Source: Janthinobacterium sp. ROICE36 (GTDB lineage Bacteria > Pseudomonadota > Gammaproteobacteria > Burkholderiales > Burkholderiaceae_D). From it: a DNA stretch of 44,107 nucleotides. The notes below the pieces were generated by a model. That model was given only the letters and a program-made list of their open reading frames with translations. It searched no databases and was not told where the DNA came from. The translations under genes were made by a program, and so were the position numbers. This document shows, piece by piece, positions 1 through 8,524 of this stretch. Every line of letters begins with the position of its first letter. The stretch's first letter is position 1. The stretch is from positions 1 through 44,107 of the forward strand of contig NZ_PEBS01000048.1 in assembly GCF_002869965.1 (NCBI RefSeq), given 5' to 3'.

Positions 1-247
1 CACGCCGACGTCCGCCTCCTGGCTCAACATGGTCGAGCGCTTCTTCCGCAGTTTGACAACGGATCGACTCCAGCGCGGAGTCTTTCGTAGCGTCCATGAA
101 CTGACCGTCGCAATCCATGAATATATTGCGGCCCATAATCAGAATCCGAAGCCGTTTGTATGGACCGCCAAGGCTAACGACATCCTGCAAAAAGTGATCC
201 GTGCCAATCGGAGGCTTAGTTCAAAGAATAACGAAGCACTACACTAG
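1..247 (+). mobile_element. 3' end of an IS630-family insertion sequence (cut by window start)
   Basis: The first 247 bases read as the C-terminal part of an IS630-family transposase, open from base 2 and ending at TAG 245-247. The readable protein begins TPTSASWLNMVERFF, which is the region around the catalytic Glu of the DDE domain (SWLNxVE), and ends LSSKNNEALH. IS630 transposases commonly run to within a few bases of the terminal repeat, so the right end of the element is probably at about base 244-247, five bases from the stop codon of the next gene. The rest of the element lies outside the window, so intactness cannot be judged. Confidence 0.85.
2..247 (+). CDS. IS630-family transposase, C-terminal fragment (5' end outside window)
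   Basis: Partial DDE transposase; about 81 residues are visible in an open frame that enters from the left edge. The motif SWLNMVERFF carries the third catalytic acidic residue, and the sequence after it (RRGVF-like segment, then NPKPFVWTAKANDILQKV) is the usual IS630 C-terminal helix region. An internal ATG at 29 is not a gene start; the reading frame is continuous upstream of it. It cuts and pastes its element at TA dinucleotides. Family assignment is by motif recognition. Confidence 0.85.
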   Translation, partial: TPTSASWLNMVERFFRSLTTDRLQRGVFRSVHELTVAIHEYIAAHNQNPKPFVWTAKANDILQKVIRANRRLSSKNNEALH

Positions 248-251
248 CTGC

Positions 252-1199
252 TTACGACTGGTGGCGCTTCAATATCTTGACTTGCACATCGCCGTCTTCC
301 GTCTTCGGCATATCCTTCATGCTACCCAGTTGCAGGGCGAACTGGCGCGTGAACTCGGCACCCAGGAAGAAAATTTGCGCCGAGTAATACACCCACAGCA
401 GCAGGGCCACCAGCGAACCGGCCGCGCCATAGCTGCTGGCCACGCCGCTATTGCCGATATACACGCCAATCGCATATTTCCCCAGTGAAAACATGAAGGC
501 CGTGCCCACGGCGCCGATCAGCACGTCGCGCCAGGACAGGTGCACGCGCGGCAGCATTTTATAGATGACGGCAAACAGGCTGGCGATGACGGCAAAGCCG
601 ATCAGGTTCGACAAAATGGTAAACAGCACGGCCGTGTCCTTCCACACGCCTTCCCAGAAGTTGGCGAGTATGGCCATGGCTGCATTGACCACCAGCGACA
701 CCATGAGCAGGAAGGCCAGCACCAGCACCAGGCCAAAAGACAGCAAACGCGTGCGCAGCATGTCCCAGGCGCCCGCTTCCTTCAGGGCTGGCACTTGCCA
801 GATTTCATCGAGACTGGCTTTCAGTTCGGCAAACACGCTGGTGGCGCCAAACAGCAGCAGGGCGCTGGCGATGAGGGTGGCGATGCGGCCCTGTTCATGG
901 TTCTTCGCGCCGGCCAGCACCAGCTGGATGGCTTCGGCGCCTTGCGTGCCCAGCAAACCTTGCAGTTGCCCCATCAGTTCGCCGCGCGCGGCGGCCGGGC
1001 CATAGAAAAAGCCGGCGATGGCGATCACCAGCACGAGGATGGGGGCGATGGAAAACAGGGTGTAGTAGGCGAGGGCGGCGCCCTTGCTTGAGGCGCGGTG
1101 TTCCAGCCATTCGGTGACGGAACACACGATGACACTGCGCATCTGCTTGCTGAACGACGCCAGGCCGGCCAGTCTGGGATAGCGGGTAGAGAAATTCAT
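252..1199 (-). CDS. YihY/BrkB family inner-membrane protein
   Basis: A 315-residue integral membrane protein of the YihY/virulence factor BrkB family, whose molecular function is not established. The family signature is visible: an N-terminal helix followed by SSKGAALAYYTLFSIAPILV (around residues 38-57), several further hydrophobic helices, and the C-terminal segment SLVALLLWVYYSAQIFFLGA. I chose ATG 1199 (MNFSTRYPRL) because TTGAAAG lies just upstream as a ribosome site; a TTG at 1211 would add four residues. The stop TAA is five bases from the end of the IS630 remnant, so the insertion just spared the gene. The start codon sits only about 15 bases after a strong hairpin terminator, which is unusual (see findings). 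Confidence 0.9.
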   Translation of the reverse strand: MNFSTRYPRLAGLASFSKQMRSVIVCSVTEWLEHRASSKGAALAYYTLFSIAPILVLVIAIAGFFYGPAAARGELMGQLQGLLGTQGAEAIQLVLAGAKNHEQGRIATLIASALLLFGATSVFAELKASLDEIWQVPALKEAGAWDMLRTRLLSFGLVLVLAFLLMVSLVVNAAMAILANFWEGVWKDTAVLFTILSNLIGFAVIASLFAVIYKMLPRVHLSWRDVLIGAVGTAFMFSLGKYAIGVYIGNSGVASSYGAAGSLVALLLWVYYSAQIFFLGAEFTRQFALQLGSMKDMPKTEDGDVQVKILKRHQS

Positions 1200-1213
1200 G
1201 GTGGCTTTCAATG

Positions 1214-1240
1214 AAAAAAAGGGGCCGCAGCCCCTTTTTT
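1214..1240 (-). terminator. Rho-independent terminator behind the OmpA-family gene
   Basis: Bases 1221-1225 (GGGGC) pair with 1230-1234 (GCCCC) around a CGCA loop, extended by A6 and T6 runs on either side, so the hairpin works as a terminator on both strands. It lies 26 bases after the OmpA-family stop codon and immediately before the yihY start codon on the same strand. Confidence 0.85.
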
Positions 1241-1266
1241 AACTAGTGGCGTACCACTGGTATTAC

Positions 1267-2298
1267 TTATTGTACACGGCGTTCGATGGTGATCTGTTCC
1301 ACTTCAACGCGGCGGTTTGGTTCCAGGCACTTGATCAGGTCGGCACGTTTCTTGTTATTGCAGGTGACGACAGGATTGGTGGAGCCCTTGCCTTCGGCCG
1401 TCAGGCGGTTGGCGGCGACACCGTGGCCGACCAGGTATTCCTTGACTGCATCAGCGCGCTGCTGCGACAGTTTCAGATTGTACTTGGGCGCACCGATGCG
1501 GTCGGCATAACCACTGATGACGACATTGTTGACGTCCGGCGCAGCGTTCAGCACACGGGCGATCTCGTCGAGCTTGGTCTGTGTCGAGCCCAGCTTGGCG
1601 CTGTCGAAGGCAAACAGCTCGGTTGACGACATCGTCACTTTTTCAAAGCGTGGTGGCGGTGGCGGTGGTGGTGGCGGCACGACCACGACGACTTCCTCGC
1701 GCACTGGTGGTGGTGGTGGTGGCGGTGGTGGCGGCGGTGCAGGCGGTTTGTCGAACGCGAAGTTCAGGCCCACGGTGACATAGTAGTTGTTGGACTTGCT
1801 GCTCGGATCGAAGGTATTGCCGCGCAGGAAACCGTGCACATTGCGCACGTCAGCCTGGAACGACAATTGATCATTGATCGTGGACTGGAAGCCCAGGCCC
1901 ACGCTGGCGTATGGCGAGCTCTTGCTGCGCTCGCCAAAGGCGAAGCTGGTGTCCTTGTCGCGCTGCATGCCGGCACCCACCAGCAGGAAGGGGCGGAAGG
2001 CTTTACGCGAGAACATGTACAGGCCGTCTACGCCCAGCGTATTTTGCTGGTAGCGCTGACCGCCATCCTTGGAGCGGGCGTACGTGGTGCCCAGCTGGAT
2101 ATCCCAGTCCGGGGAAACAGGCTTACCGAAACGCAAGCCTGCGCCATAGCCGGTTTTATCCGTGGCAAAGTCGGAATCTGGCTTGAGTGCGTTGATGCTA
2201 GGTTGAATATACCAGGAGGGATTGATTTCCTGGGCATGTGCGCCGAGGGCGGAGCACAGGACTGCGGCGGCAACGGCGATTTTTTTTAGATTATTCAC
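1267..2298 (-). CDS. OmpA-family outer-membrane protein with polyproline linker
   Basis: A 343-residue outer-membrane protein. A signal peptide (residues 1-23, ending GAHA-QEI) is followed by an eight-strand barrel domain of the OmpA/OprF type (about 24-200), a linker with runs of 11 and 9 prolines around a VREEVVVVV block, and a C-terminal OmpA domain (about 235-343) with the peptidoglycan-binding pattern ISGYADRIG and LSQQRADAV. It anchors the outer membrane to the wall. The start is GTG 2298: GGGAG lies six bases upstream and the signal peptide begins there; the open frame continues to 2493 but that extension has no signal sequence. The C-terminal domain carries a Cys pair (CNNKKRADLIKC), common in betaproteobacterial OmpA proteins. 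Confidence 0.92.
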   Translation of the reverse strand: MNNLKKIAVAAAVLCSALGAHAQEINPSWYIQPSINALKPDSDFATDKTGYGAGLRFGKPVSPDWDIQLGTTYARSKDGGQRYQQNTLGVDGLYMFSRKAFRPFLLVGAGMQRDKDTSFAFGERSKSSPYASVGLGFQSTINDQLSFQADVRNVHGFLRGNTFDPSSKSNNYYVTVGLNFAFDKPPAPPPPPPPPPPPVREEVVVVVPPPPPPPPPRFEKVTMSSTELFAFDSAKLGSTQTKLDEIARVLNAAPDVNNVVISGYADRIGAPKYNLKLSQQRADAVKEYLVGHGVAANRLTAEGKGSTNPVVTCNNKKRADLIKCLEPNRRVEVEQITIERRVQ

Positions 2299-2770
2299 AA
2301 GTAACTCCCAACGTTGATAAGAGATTTTCTCTACAGCATCAAAGCGACATTTTGCTACACGTGCTATTGCATGAGATAGACAAGGACTCCAGGTGCGCCC
2401 GTCTTGCGATAAATGCACTGCTGTTGGACTAAGAATACGATTCCAGGTTCGCGAGGTCGGTGCGTTAGCGCACAAAGCATTGTTGTATATCAATGGTGTT
2501 GCAGATTCACGACAAATACTCTAGTGTTGAAAAAAACTAATTTACTCGGTGGAATTTTGACCCGCACGGCCACTTCCTGGCGCCGTGGCAAGAGGCAATC
2601 GAACGACTTGTTCCCTGCATGCCACTGTATATTAGCAACAATGATGAGCTTGATAACTAATATTGTATTGATGTTGTATTCCTGCCGCGTTCTGTTGCCT
2701 TGCCGGGCTTGCTCCAGGCAACTTGTGCGTGCCGCAGCCAGCTCCGCCACTTTTCATCAAGGAGTTACCC
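2299..2770. other. Divergent intergenic region, no gene seen
   Basis: 472 bases separate the divergent OmpA-family and alpha-2-macroglobulin starts. The stretch 2480-2700 is clearly more AT-rich than its surroundings and should hold promoters for both directions. I see no open frame with a ribosome site and no convincing -35/-10 pair; the best minus-strand candidate is TTGTCG with TGATAT 17 bases on (about 2485-2515), too weak to call. Confidence 0.5.
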
Positions 2771-5700
2771 GTGCCTGACCACCCCCGTATTTTTTCTTCC
2801 CCGCTGTCTGGCAAACTGGGCCCGCTATGTTTGCTGCTCTCGCTAGGCATGGCTACGCCGGTCTGGGCCGATAGCGGCGTGTCTCTGTTTTCACCGAGCG
2901 GCACGGTCAAGGCCGTGCGCCAGGTAAGGGCCCAGTTCGCCACGCCAATGGTGCCGTTCGGCGACATGGGCTTGCCCGCGCCGTTCGCCATCGATTGCGG
3001 CAAGGCCGAGCCTGCCGTCGTGGCGGGCGCCGGGCGCTGGGCTGACGAGCGCAACTGGAACTATGATTTCGAGCGCGACTTGCCGGCCGGTGTGGCGTGC
3101 AGCTTTAGCTTGAAGGCGGGACTGAAGGACCAGGCGGGCCAGCCCTTGCAGGGGACGACGTCCTACCGCTTTTCCACGGGTGGCCCGGCCATCGTCGAGG
3201 CCGTACCTTATGACGGCCAGCCGTATATCGATGAAAACCAGATTTTCGTGCTGGGTCTGGACGCCGTGCCGAACGCCGCCAGCGTGGCCGCGCATGCGTA
3301 TTGCCGCGCCGATGGCATCAATGAAAAGATTCCCGTGCGGCCGCTTGTAGGCAAGGAGCTGGAGCAGGTCTTGACCCTGCGCAAGAGCTTCCTCGACCGC
3401 TACCTGACTGTCTACTTCAAGAAGCAGGGGACGGTCTGGAAGGTGGGCATGCCCGTCGCCAGCAAGGGCGCGCCGCCGCTGCCCGTCACCGTGCTGCAAT
3501 GCAAGCGCAGCTTCCCCGCCAACGCCAAGGTCTCGCTGGTGTGGGGCGAGGGCATTGCCAGCGCCAGCGGCATTGCCACGGAGAAGGCGCAAACCTTGCA
3601 GTACAAGACGCGGCCCGATTTTACGGCCAAGTTCAGCTGCGAACGCAGCAACCCGAAAGAGCAGTGCATCCCCTTCCTGCCCATGCGCGTGCAGTTTTCC
3701 GCACCCGTGAAAGCGTCGCTGGTGCGCGCCATGACCCTGACAGGGGGCGGCAAGACGTATGCGCCGACGATCTCGAAGGAAGAGGAAAAAGCGGAATTCG
3801 TGCAGTACGTCACCTTCAACGGTCCTTTCCCCGTGCAAGCCAGTTTTGTGCTGAGCTTGCCGCCGAAACTGACGGACGACGCTGGCCGCGCCTTGCTCAA
3901 CCGCGCGCGTTTCCCCATGACGGTGCGCACGGGCGAACAGCCGCCGCTGCTGAAGTTTCCGGCCCCGTTCGGCATTATCGAAGCCAAGGGCGACGGCTTG
4001 CTGCCCGTCACCGTGCGCAATATCGAGCCCGTGCTGGTCGGCAAGGAAATTACCCATTCATCGGCGGCCACCGGCGCCACCTTGCGCGTGCCCGACAATG
4101 ACGACAAGTTCATCATCGAGTGGATGCAGCGCCTGGCCGGCAATGGCGCCGGGGGCGAGTACTGGCAGCCTTACGCCCAGTACGCGGGCAACATGAGCAA
4201 ATCCGTGCTGGCCGATGCGGCCGGCACGCGCCCCATCAGCCTGCCCCGTCCCGATGGCAAGAAAACCTTTGAAGTGATCGGCATCCCGCTGCAGAAACCG
4301 GGCTTTTACGTGGTTGAACTGGCCAGCCCCATCCTCGGCAAAGTGCTGCTGGGCAAACCCACCACGGCCTACATCCGCACGGCCGCGCTGGTGACCAACC
4401 TGGCGGCCCACTTCAAGCACGGCGCGCAATCGTCGCTTGTGTGGGTGACGTCGCTGGACAAGGGCGCGCCTGTTGCGAAGGCGCAAGTGGCCGTGCGCGA
4501 CTGCGCCGGCAAGCTGCTGTGGCAAGGCGCCACAGGCGCTGACGGCGTCGCGCAGATCCCCGGCGAGCTGGCCAATTCCAGCTGCAAAAACAATGGCCGC
4601 TACTTTATCAGTGCGCGCAGCGGCGGCGACATGACGTTCACCCTGTCGGACTGGGTGGGCGGTATCGAAGCCTGGCGTTTCAACCTGCCCACGGACGACA
4701 CGCGCGCCGACAACACCTTGCTGGCCACGGTATTCGACCGCACTCTGCTGCGCGCCGGCGAAACCGTGCACATGAAGCATTTCATCCGCAAGCACACGGC
4801 CGAAGGCATGCGCCTGGTCGACAAGAACAACGGCCCCGGCAGCGCCACCTCCGTCGTCATCACGCACCAGGGCAGCGACCAGAACTATCAGCTGCCCCTG
4901 CGCTGGTCGGCTACCGGCACGGCGGAAAACGACTGGGTGATTCCCGCCGACGCCAAGCAGGGCGAGTACAGCGTGACGATGGCGGGCCGCCCGTCCGGCA
5001 GCTTCCGCGTCGAAGCGTTCCGCGTGCCGACCATGAAAGCCGTGCTGCAGGGTCCGAAAGCGCCCGCCGTGCAGGCGAAACAGCTGGCTCTGGATGCGCA
5101 AATCAGCTACCTGGCGGGCGGCGCTGCCACCAACGCGCCCGTCAAGCTGCGCACGGTGTTGCAAGACAAAAGCGTGACGTTTGCCGATTATCCCGATTTC
5201 AGCTTCAGCAATGGCGACGTGAAGGAATGCCTGGTCAAGCAGGGCACCGGCTACGACGACGATGAGGGCGAATGGCAGGATGAAGGCAATGGCGGGCGCG
5301 CCGGAGCCGGGGCGACTGCCGCGCGCACGCAAAGTTTGACCTTGGACAAGGCGGGCGGCGCGCGCATCGTCATCGACCAGTTGCCGCAACTGTCCGCGCC
5401 GCGCGACCTGGTGGCGGAAATGGCTTTCCAGGATGCGAATGGTGAGACGGCTTCCGTTGCCACGCGCGTGCCGCTATGGCCATCGAATGTGGTGATCGGC
5501 ATCAAGCCCGACGCCTGGGCCTTGAGCAAGGATGCTTTCAAGTTCACGGTCGCCGTGCTGGGCACCAATGGCAAGCCCGTGGCGAATGCACCGGTCGCCG
5601 TCGATTTCTTCCAGCGCAACAGCTATTCGCATCGCCGGCGTTTGATCGGCGGCTTCTATGCGTATGAAAACAGCAGCGAAATCGTCAAGCTGGGGCCTGC

Positions 5701-8524
5701 ATGTTCGGGCAAGACGGACAACAAGGGCTTGCTGATCTGCGACGTGAAGGCGCCCGCCAGCGGCAATTTGATCTTGCGCGCCCGCACGCAGGATGCTGCC
5801 GGCAACGCGGCCGTCGCCAATCGCGAAACCTGGGTGGCCGGCAGCGGCGACTGGTGGTTCAACGCCAGCGACAACGACCGCATCGACGTATTGCCGGAAA
5901 AGAAACGCTATGAACCGGGCCAGGAAGCGAGCTTGCAGGTGCGCATGCCTTTCCGTTCGGGCACGGCGCTGATCACGGTCGAGCGCGAAGGCATCCTCGA
6001 CACCTATGTGCGCCAGCTCAATGGCCGGGAACCGGTGGTGAATATCCCTGTCAAAGCGAATTACGCGCCGAATGTGTATGTCTCCGTGTTTGTCGTGCGG
6101 GGCAGGGTCGATGGCGTGCAGCCGACGGCCTTGGTTGACCTGGGCAAGCCGGCCTACAAGATGGGCATCGCACCCCTGAACGTGGGTTGGCAGGCGCATG
6201 AGCTGAACGTCATGGTGGTGTCCGACAAGGAAGTGTATAAAACGCGCGACAAGGCGGAAGTATCCGTGCGCGTGCGCCGCGCCGACGGCAAAGCCTTGCC
6301 GGCCGGCGCCGAAGTGGCGCTGGCGGCCGTCGATACGGGGCTGCTGGAGCTGATGCCCAACGATAGCTGGAAGTTGCTCGACACCATGATGGCGCAGCGC
6401 AGCCTGCAGGTGGAAACGGCGACGGCGCAGATGCAGGTGATCGGCAAGCGCCACTTTGGCCGCAAGGCTTTCCCGGCCGGCGGTGGCGGCGGCAAGGGCG
6501 CCAGCCGCGAACTGTTCGACACTTTGCTGTTCTGGAAGGGCACCGTCAAGCTCGATGCCAAGGGTGAAGCCACGGTGCAAGTGCCGCTCAACGATTCCTT
6601 GACGGCCTTCCGCATCGTCGCCATCGCCAGCGCCGGCAAGGAACTGTTCGGCACGGGCAGCACGGATATCCGCAGCTCGCAAGACTTGATTTTGATGTCG
6701 GGCTTGCCGAACCTGGTGCGTGAAGGCGACCAGTTGCGTGCCGGTTTCACGGTACGTAACACCTCGGCCGCAGCGCTGAACGTGGAACTCAATGCCACGG
6801 CGGCCGGCAAGGCCTTGCCGCGCCAGAGCTTGACGTTGGCGGCGGGGGAGGCGCGCGAAACGGGCTGGGATTACCAGGTGCCGCTCGGTGCGGCAAGCAT
6901 CGTGTGGGATATTAGCGCCAAGACGGGCAGCGGGCTTGGCAACACCTCCGATCAACTGAAAATCACGCAAAAAGTGGGTCAGGCCACGCCCGTGCGGACG
7001 TATCAAGCCACCTTGCTGCAGATCGACAAGCCCGTCAATATGTCGGTGCAAATGCCGGCCGGCGCCTTGCCGGGCCGGGGTGGAATCCAGACCAGCTTTG
7101 TCGCCAGGCTCGGTGGCGAGCTGCCCGGCGTGCGCGAGTACATGGCCGCCTACCCCTACACCTGCTTCGAGCAAAACACCTCGAAGGCCATCGCCTTGCA
7201 AGACCAGGAGGCGTGGAACAAGCTGGCCGCCAGCTTGCCCGCCTATCTGGATAGCGACGGCCTACTGAAATATTTCCCCATCATGGAGCAGGGCAGCGAC
7301 AGCCTGACGGCGTATGTATTGTCGGCAAGCCGGGAAGCGGGCTATGCGATTCCCGAGCAGACGAAGAACCGCATGGAAGCAGCCTTGACGGCTTTCGTGC
7401 AGGGCCGTATCGTGCGCCGTTCCGCGCTGGCCACGACCGACCTGGCCGTGCGCAAGCTCGCTGCGCTGGAAGCGCTATCGCGTTCGAACAAGGTGCCGCC
7501 CGATGCGCTCGACAGCATCAGCATCAACCCGAATGTATGGCCCACGTCCGCCGTCATCGACTGGAGCTTGTTGCTGCAACGCACGCCAAGCCTGGCGCGC
7601 CGCGATGCGCTGCAAGCCGAGGCGCAGCAGATCCTGCGCAGCCGTTTGAACTTCCAGGGCACGACCATGGGTTTTTCCACCGAGCGCAAGGATAACTGGT
7701 GGTGGCTGATGGTCTCCGGCGACGTCAACGCCAACCGGCTGCTGCTGGCCGTGATGGACGACCCGGCGTGGAAGGATGACATCGGCCGCCTGGTGCGCGG
7801 CAGCATGGGCCGCCAGAAGAAGGGGCGCTGGGATACCACGGTGGCCAACGCCTGGGGTACCCTGGCCATCAATAAGTTCTCGGCCAAGTTTGAATCGACG
7901 CCCGTGACGGGCGCCAGCGCCGTGAAGCTGGGCGGCGATACGCAAGCGCTCGTGTGGAATGGCGCGGCGAAAGTGGGACCCGTGTTGCAAGCGTGGCCGA
8001 AGGGCACGGACACCCTGGGCCTGGCGCACAGCGGCACCGGTAAACCGTGGGCCACCGTGCAAAGCCTGGCGGCCATCCCGCTCAAGGCGCCCGTCTCCAG
8101 CGGTTACACGATCAAGAAAACCATTACGCCAGTGGAACAGAAAACCACGGGCTACTGGTCGCGCGGCGATGTCTACCGCGTGCGCCTGGACTTGTCGGCG
8201 CAGGCGGACATGAGCTGGGTGGTGGTCGACGACCCGATTCCCGCCAGCGCCACCGTGCTGGGCAATGGCCTGGGCCGTGATTCGCAGCTGCTGACGGCCG
8301 GCGAAAAATCCACGGGCTGGGTCTGGCCCACGTTCGAAGAACGGGCCTTCGATGCTTTCCGCGCGTATTACGCGTTTGTGCCAAAAGGCACGTGGAGCGT
8401 CGAATACACGGTGCGCCTGAACAATGCCGGGGATTTCAGCCTGCCGGCCACGCGCATCGAAGCCATGTATTCGCCCGAAATGTTTGGCGAGTCGCCGAAC
8501 GTGAATGTGAAGGTGGCGCAGTGA
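2771..8524 (+). CDS. Bacterial alpha-2-macroglobulin with thioester motif
   Basis: A 1917-residue secreted protein of the bacterial alpha-2-macroglobulin family (E. coli YfhM type), thought to trap proteases in the periplasm. It begins with a signal peptide ending TPVWA-DSG; there is no lipobox, so unlike E. coli YfhM it is predicted soluble. Macroglobulin (MG) domains fill the N-terminal half (an MG2-type segment around ADNTLLATVFDRTLLRAGE), an A2M domain follows (FDTLLFWKGTVKLDAKGEA), and the thioester domain carries YPYTCFEQNTSK with the CxEQ motif at residues 1465-1468. The CxEQ motif is what distinguishes this class from thioester-less YfaS. Start GTG 2771 has AAGGAG six bases upstream; the open frame extends to 2723 but without a ribosome site. 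It overlaps pbpC, the usual partner. Confidence 0.93.
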   Translation: MPDHPRIFSSPLSGKLGPLCLLLSLGMATPVWADSGVSLFSPSGTVKAVRQVRAQFATPMVPFGDMGLPAPFAIDCGKAEPAVVAGAGRWADERNWNYDFERDLPAGVACSFSLKAGLKDQAGQPLQGTTSYRFSTGGPAIVEAVPYDGQPYIDENQIFVLGLDAVPNAASVAAHAYCRADGINEKIPVRPLVGKELEQVLTLRKSFLDRYLTVYFKKQGTVWKVGMPVASKGAPPLPVTVLQCKRSFPANAKVSLVWGEGIASASGIATEKAQTLQYKTRPDFTAKFSCERSNPKEQCIPFLPMRVQFSAPVKASLVRAMTLTGGGKTYAPTISKEEEKAEFVQYVTFNGPFPVQASFVLSLPPKLTDDAGRALLNRARFPMTVRTGEQPPLLKFPAPFGIIEAKGDGLLPVTVRNIEPVLVGKEITHSSAATGATLRVPDNDDKFIIEWMQRLAGNGAGGEYWQPYAQYAGNMSKSVLADAAGTRPISLPRPDGKKTFEVIGIPLQKPGFYVVELASPILGKVLLGKPTTAYIRTAALVTNLAAHFKHGAQSSLVWVTSLDKGAPVAKAQVAVRDCAGKLLWQGATGADGVAQIPGELANSSCKNNGRYFISARSGGDMTFTLSDWVGGIEAWRFNLPTDDTRADNTLLATVFDRTLLRAGETVHMKHFIRKHTAEGMRLVDKNNGPGSATSVVITHQGSDQNYQLPLRWSATGTAENDWVIPADAKQGEYSVTMAGRPSGSFRVEAFRVPTMKAVLQGPKAPAVQAKQLALDAQISYLAGGAATNAPVKLRTVLQDKSVTFADYPDFSFSNGDVKECLVKQGTGYDDDEGEWQDEGNGGRAGAGATAARTQSLTLDKAGGARIVIDQLPQLSAPRDLVAEMAFQDANGETASVATRVPLWPSNVVIGIKPDAWALSKDAFKFTVAVLGTNGKPVANAPVAVDFFQRNSYSHRRRLIGGFYAYENSSEIVKLGPACSGKTDNKGLLICDVKAPASGNLILRARTQDAAGNAAVANRETWVAGSGDWWFNASDNDRIDVLPEKKRYEPGQEASLQVRMPFRSGTALITVEREGILDTYVRQLNGREPVVNIPVKANYAPNVYVSVFVVRGRVDGVQPTALVDLGKPAYKMGIAPLNVGWQAHELNVMVVSDKEVYKTRDKAEVSVRVRRADGKALPAGAEVALAAVDTGLLELMPNDSWKLLDTMMAQRSLQVETATAQMQVIGKRHFGRKAFPAGGGGGKGASRELFDTLLFWKGTVKLDAKGEATVQVPLNDSLTAFRIVAIASAGKELFGTGSTDIRSSQDLILMSGLPNLVREGDQLRAGFTVRNTSAAALNVELNATAAGKALPRQSLTLAAGEARETGWDYQVPLGAASIVWDISAKTGSGLGNTSDQLKITQKVGQATPVRTYQATLLQIDKPVNMSVQMPAGALPGRGGIQTSFVARLGGELPGVREYMAAYPYTCFEQNTSKAIALQDQEAWNKLAASLPAYLDSDGLLKYFPIMEQGSDSLTAYVLSASREAGYAIPEQTKNRMEAALTAFVQGRIVRRSALATTDLAVRKLAALEALSRSNKVPPDALDSISINPNVWPTSAVIDWSLLLQRTPSLARRDALQAEAQQILRSRLNFQGTTMGFSTERKDNWWWLMVSGDVNANRLLLAVMDDPAWKDDIGRLVRGSMGRQKKGRWDTTVANAWGTLAINKFSAKFESTPVTGASAVKLGGDTQALVWNGAAKVGPVLQAWPKGTDTLGLAHSGTGKPWATVQSLAAIPLKAPVSSGYTIKKTITPVEQKTTGYWSRGDVYRVRLDLSAQADMSWVVVDDPIPASATVLGNGLGRDSQLLTAGEKSTGWVWPTFEERAFDAFRAYYAFVPKGTWSVEYTVRLNNAGDFSLPATRIEAMYSPEMFGESPNVNVKVAQ

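Noticed and set aside
1640..1745. GGTGGT/GGTGGC repeats as a minisatellite or CRISPR-like array
   Set aside because: They are codons of the polyproline linker; there are no spacers and no separate repeat units.
2485..2515. Minus-strand promoter TTGTCG/TGATAT for the OmpA-family gene
   Set aside because: Spacing is 17 bases but the -10 matches only half of the consensus, and it lies almost 200 bases from the start codon.
5474..7201. 575-codon open frame on the minus strand
   Set aside because: Antisense of the alpha-2-macroglobulin gene; low-complexity Arg/His/Gln-rich product, no ribosome site.
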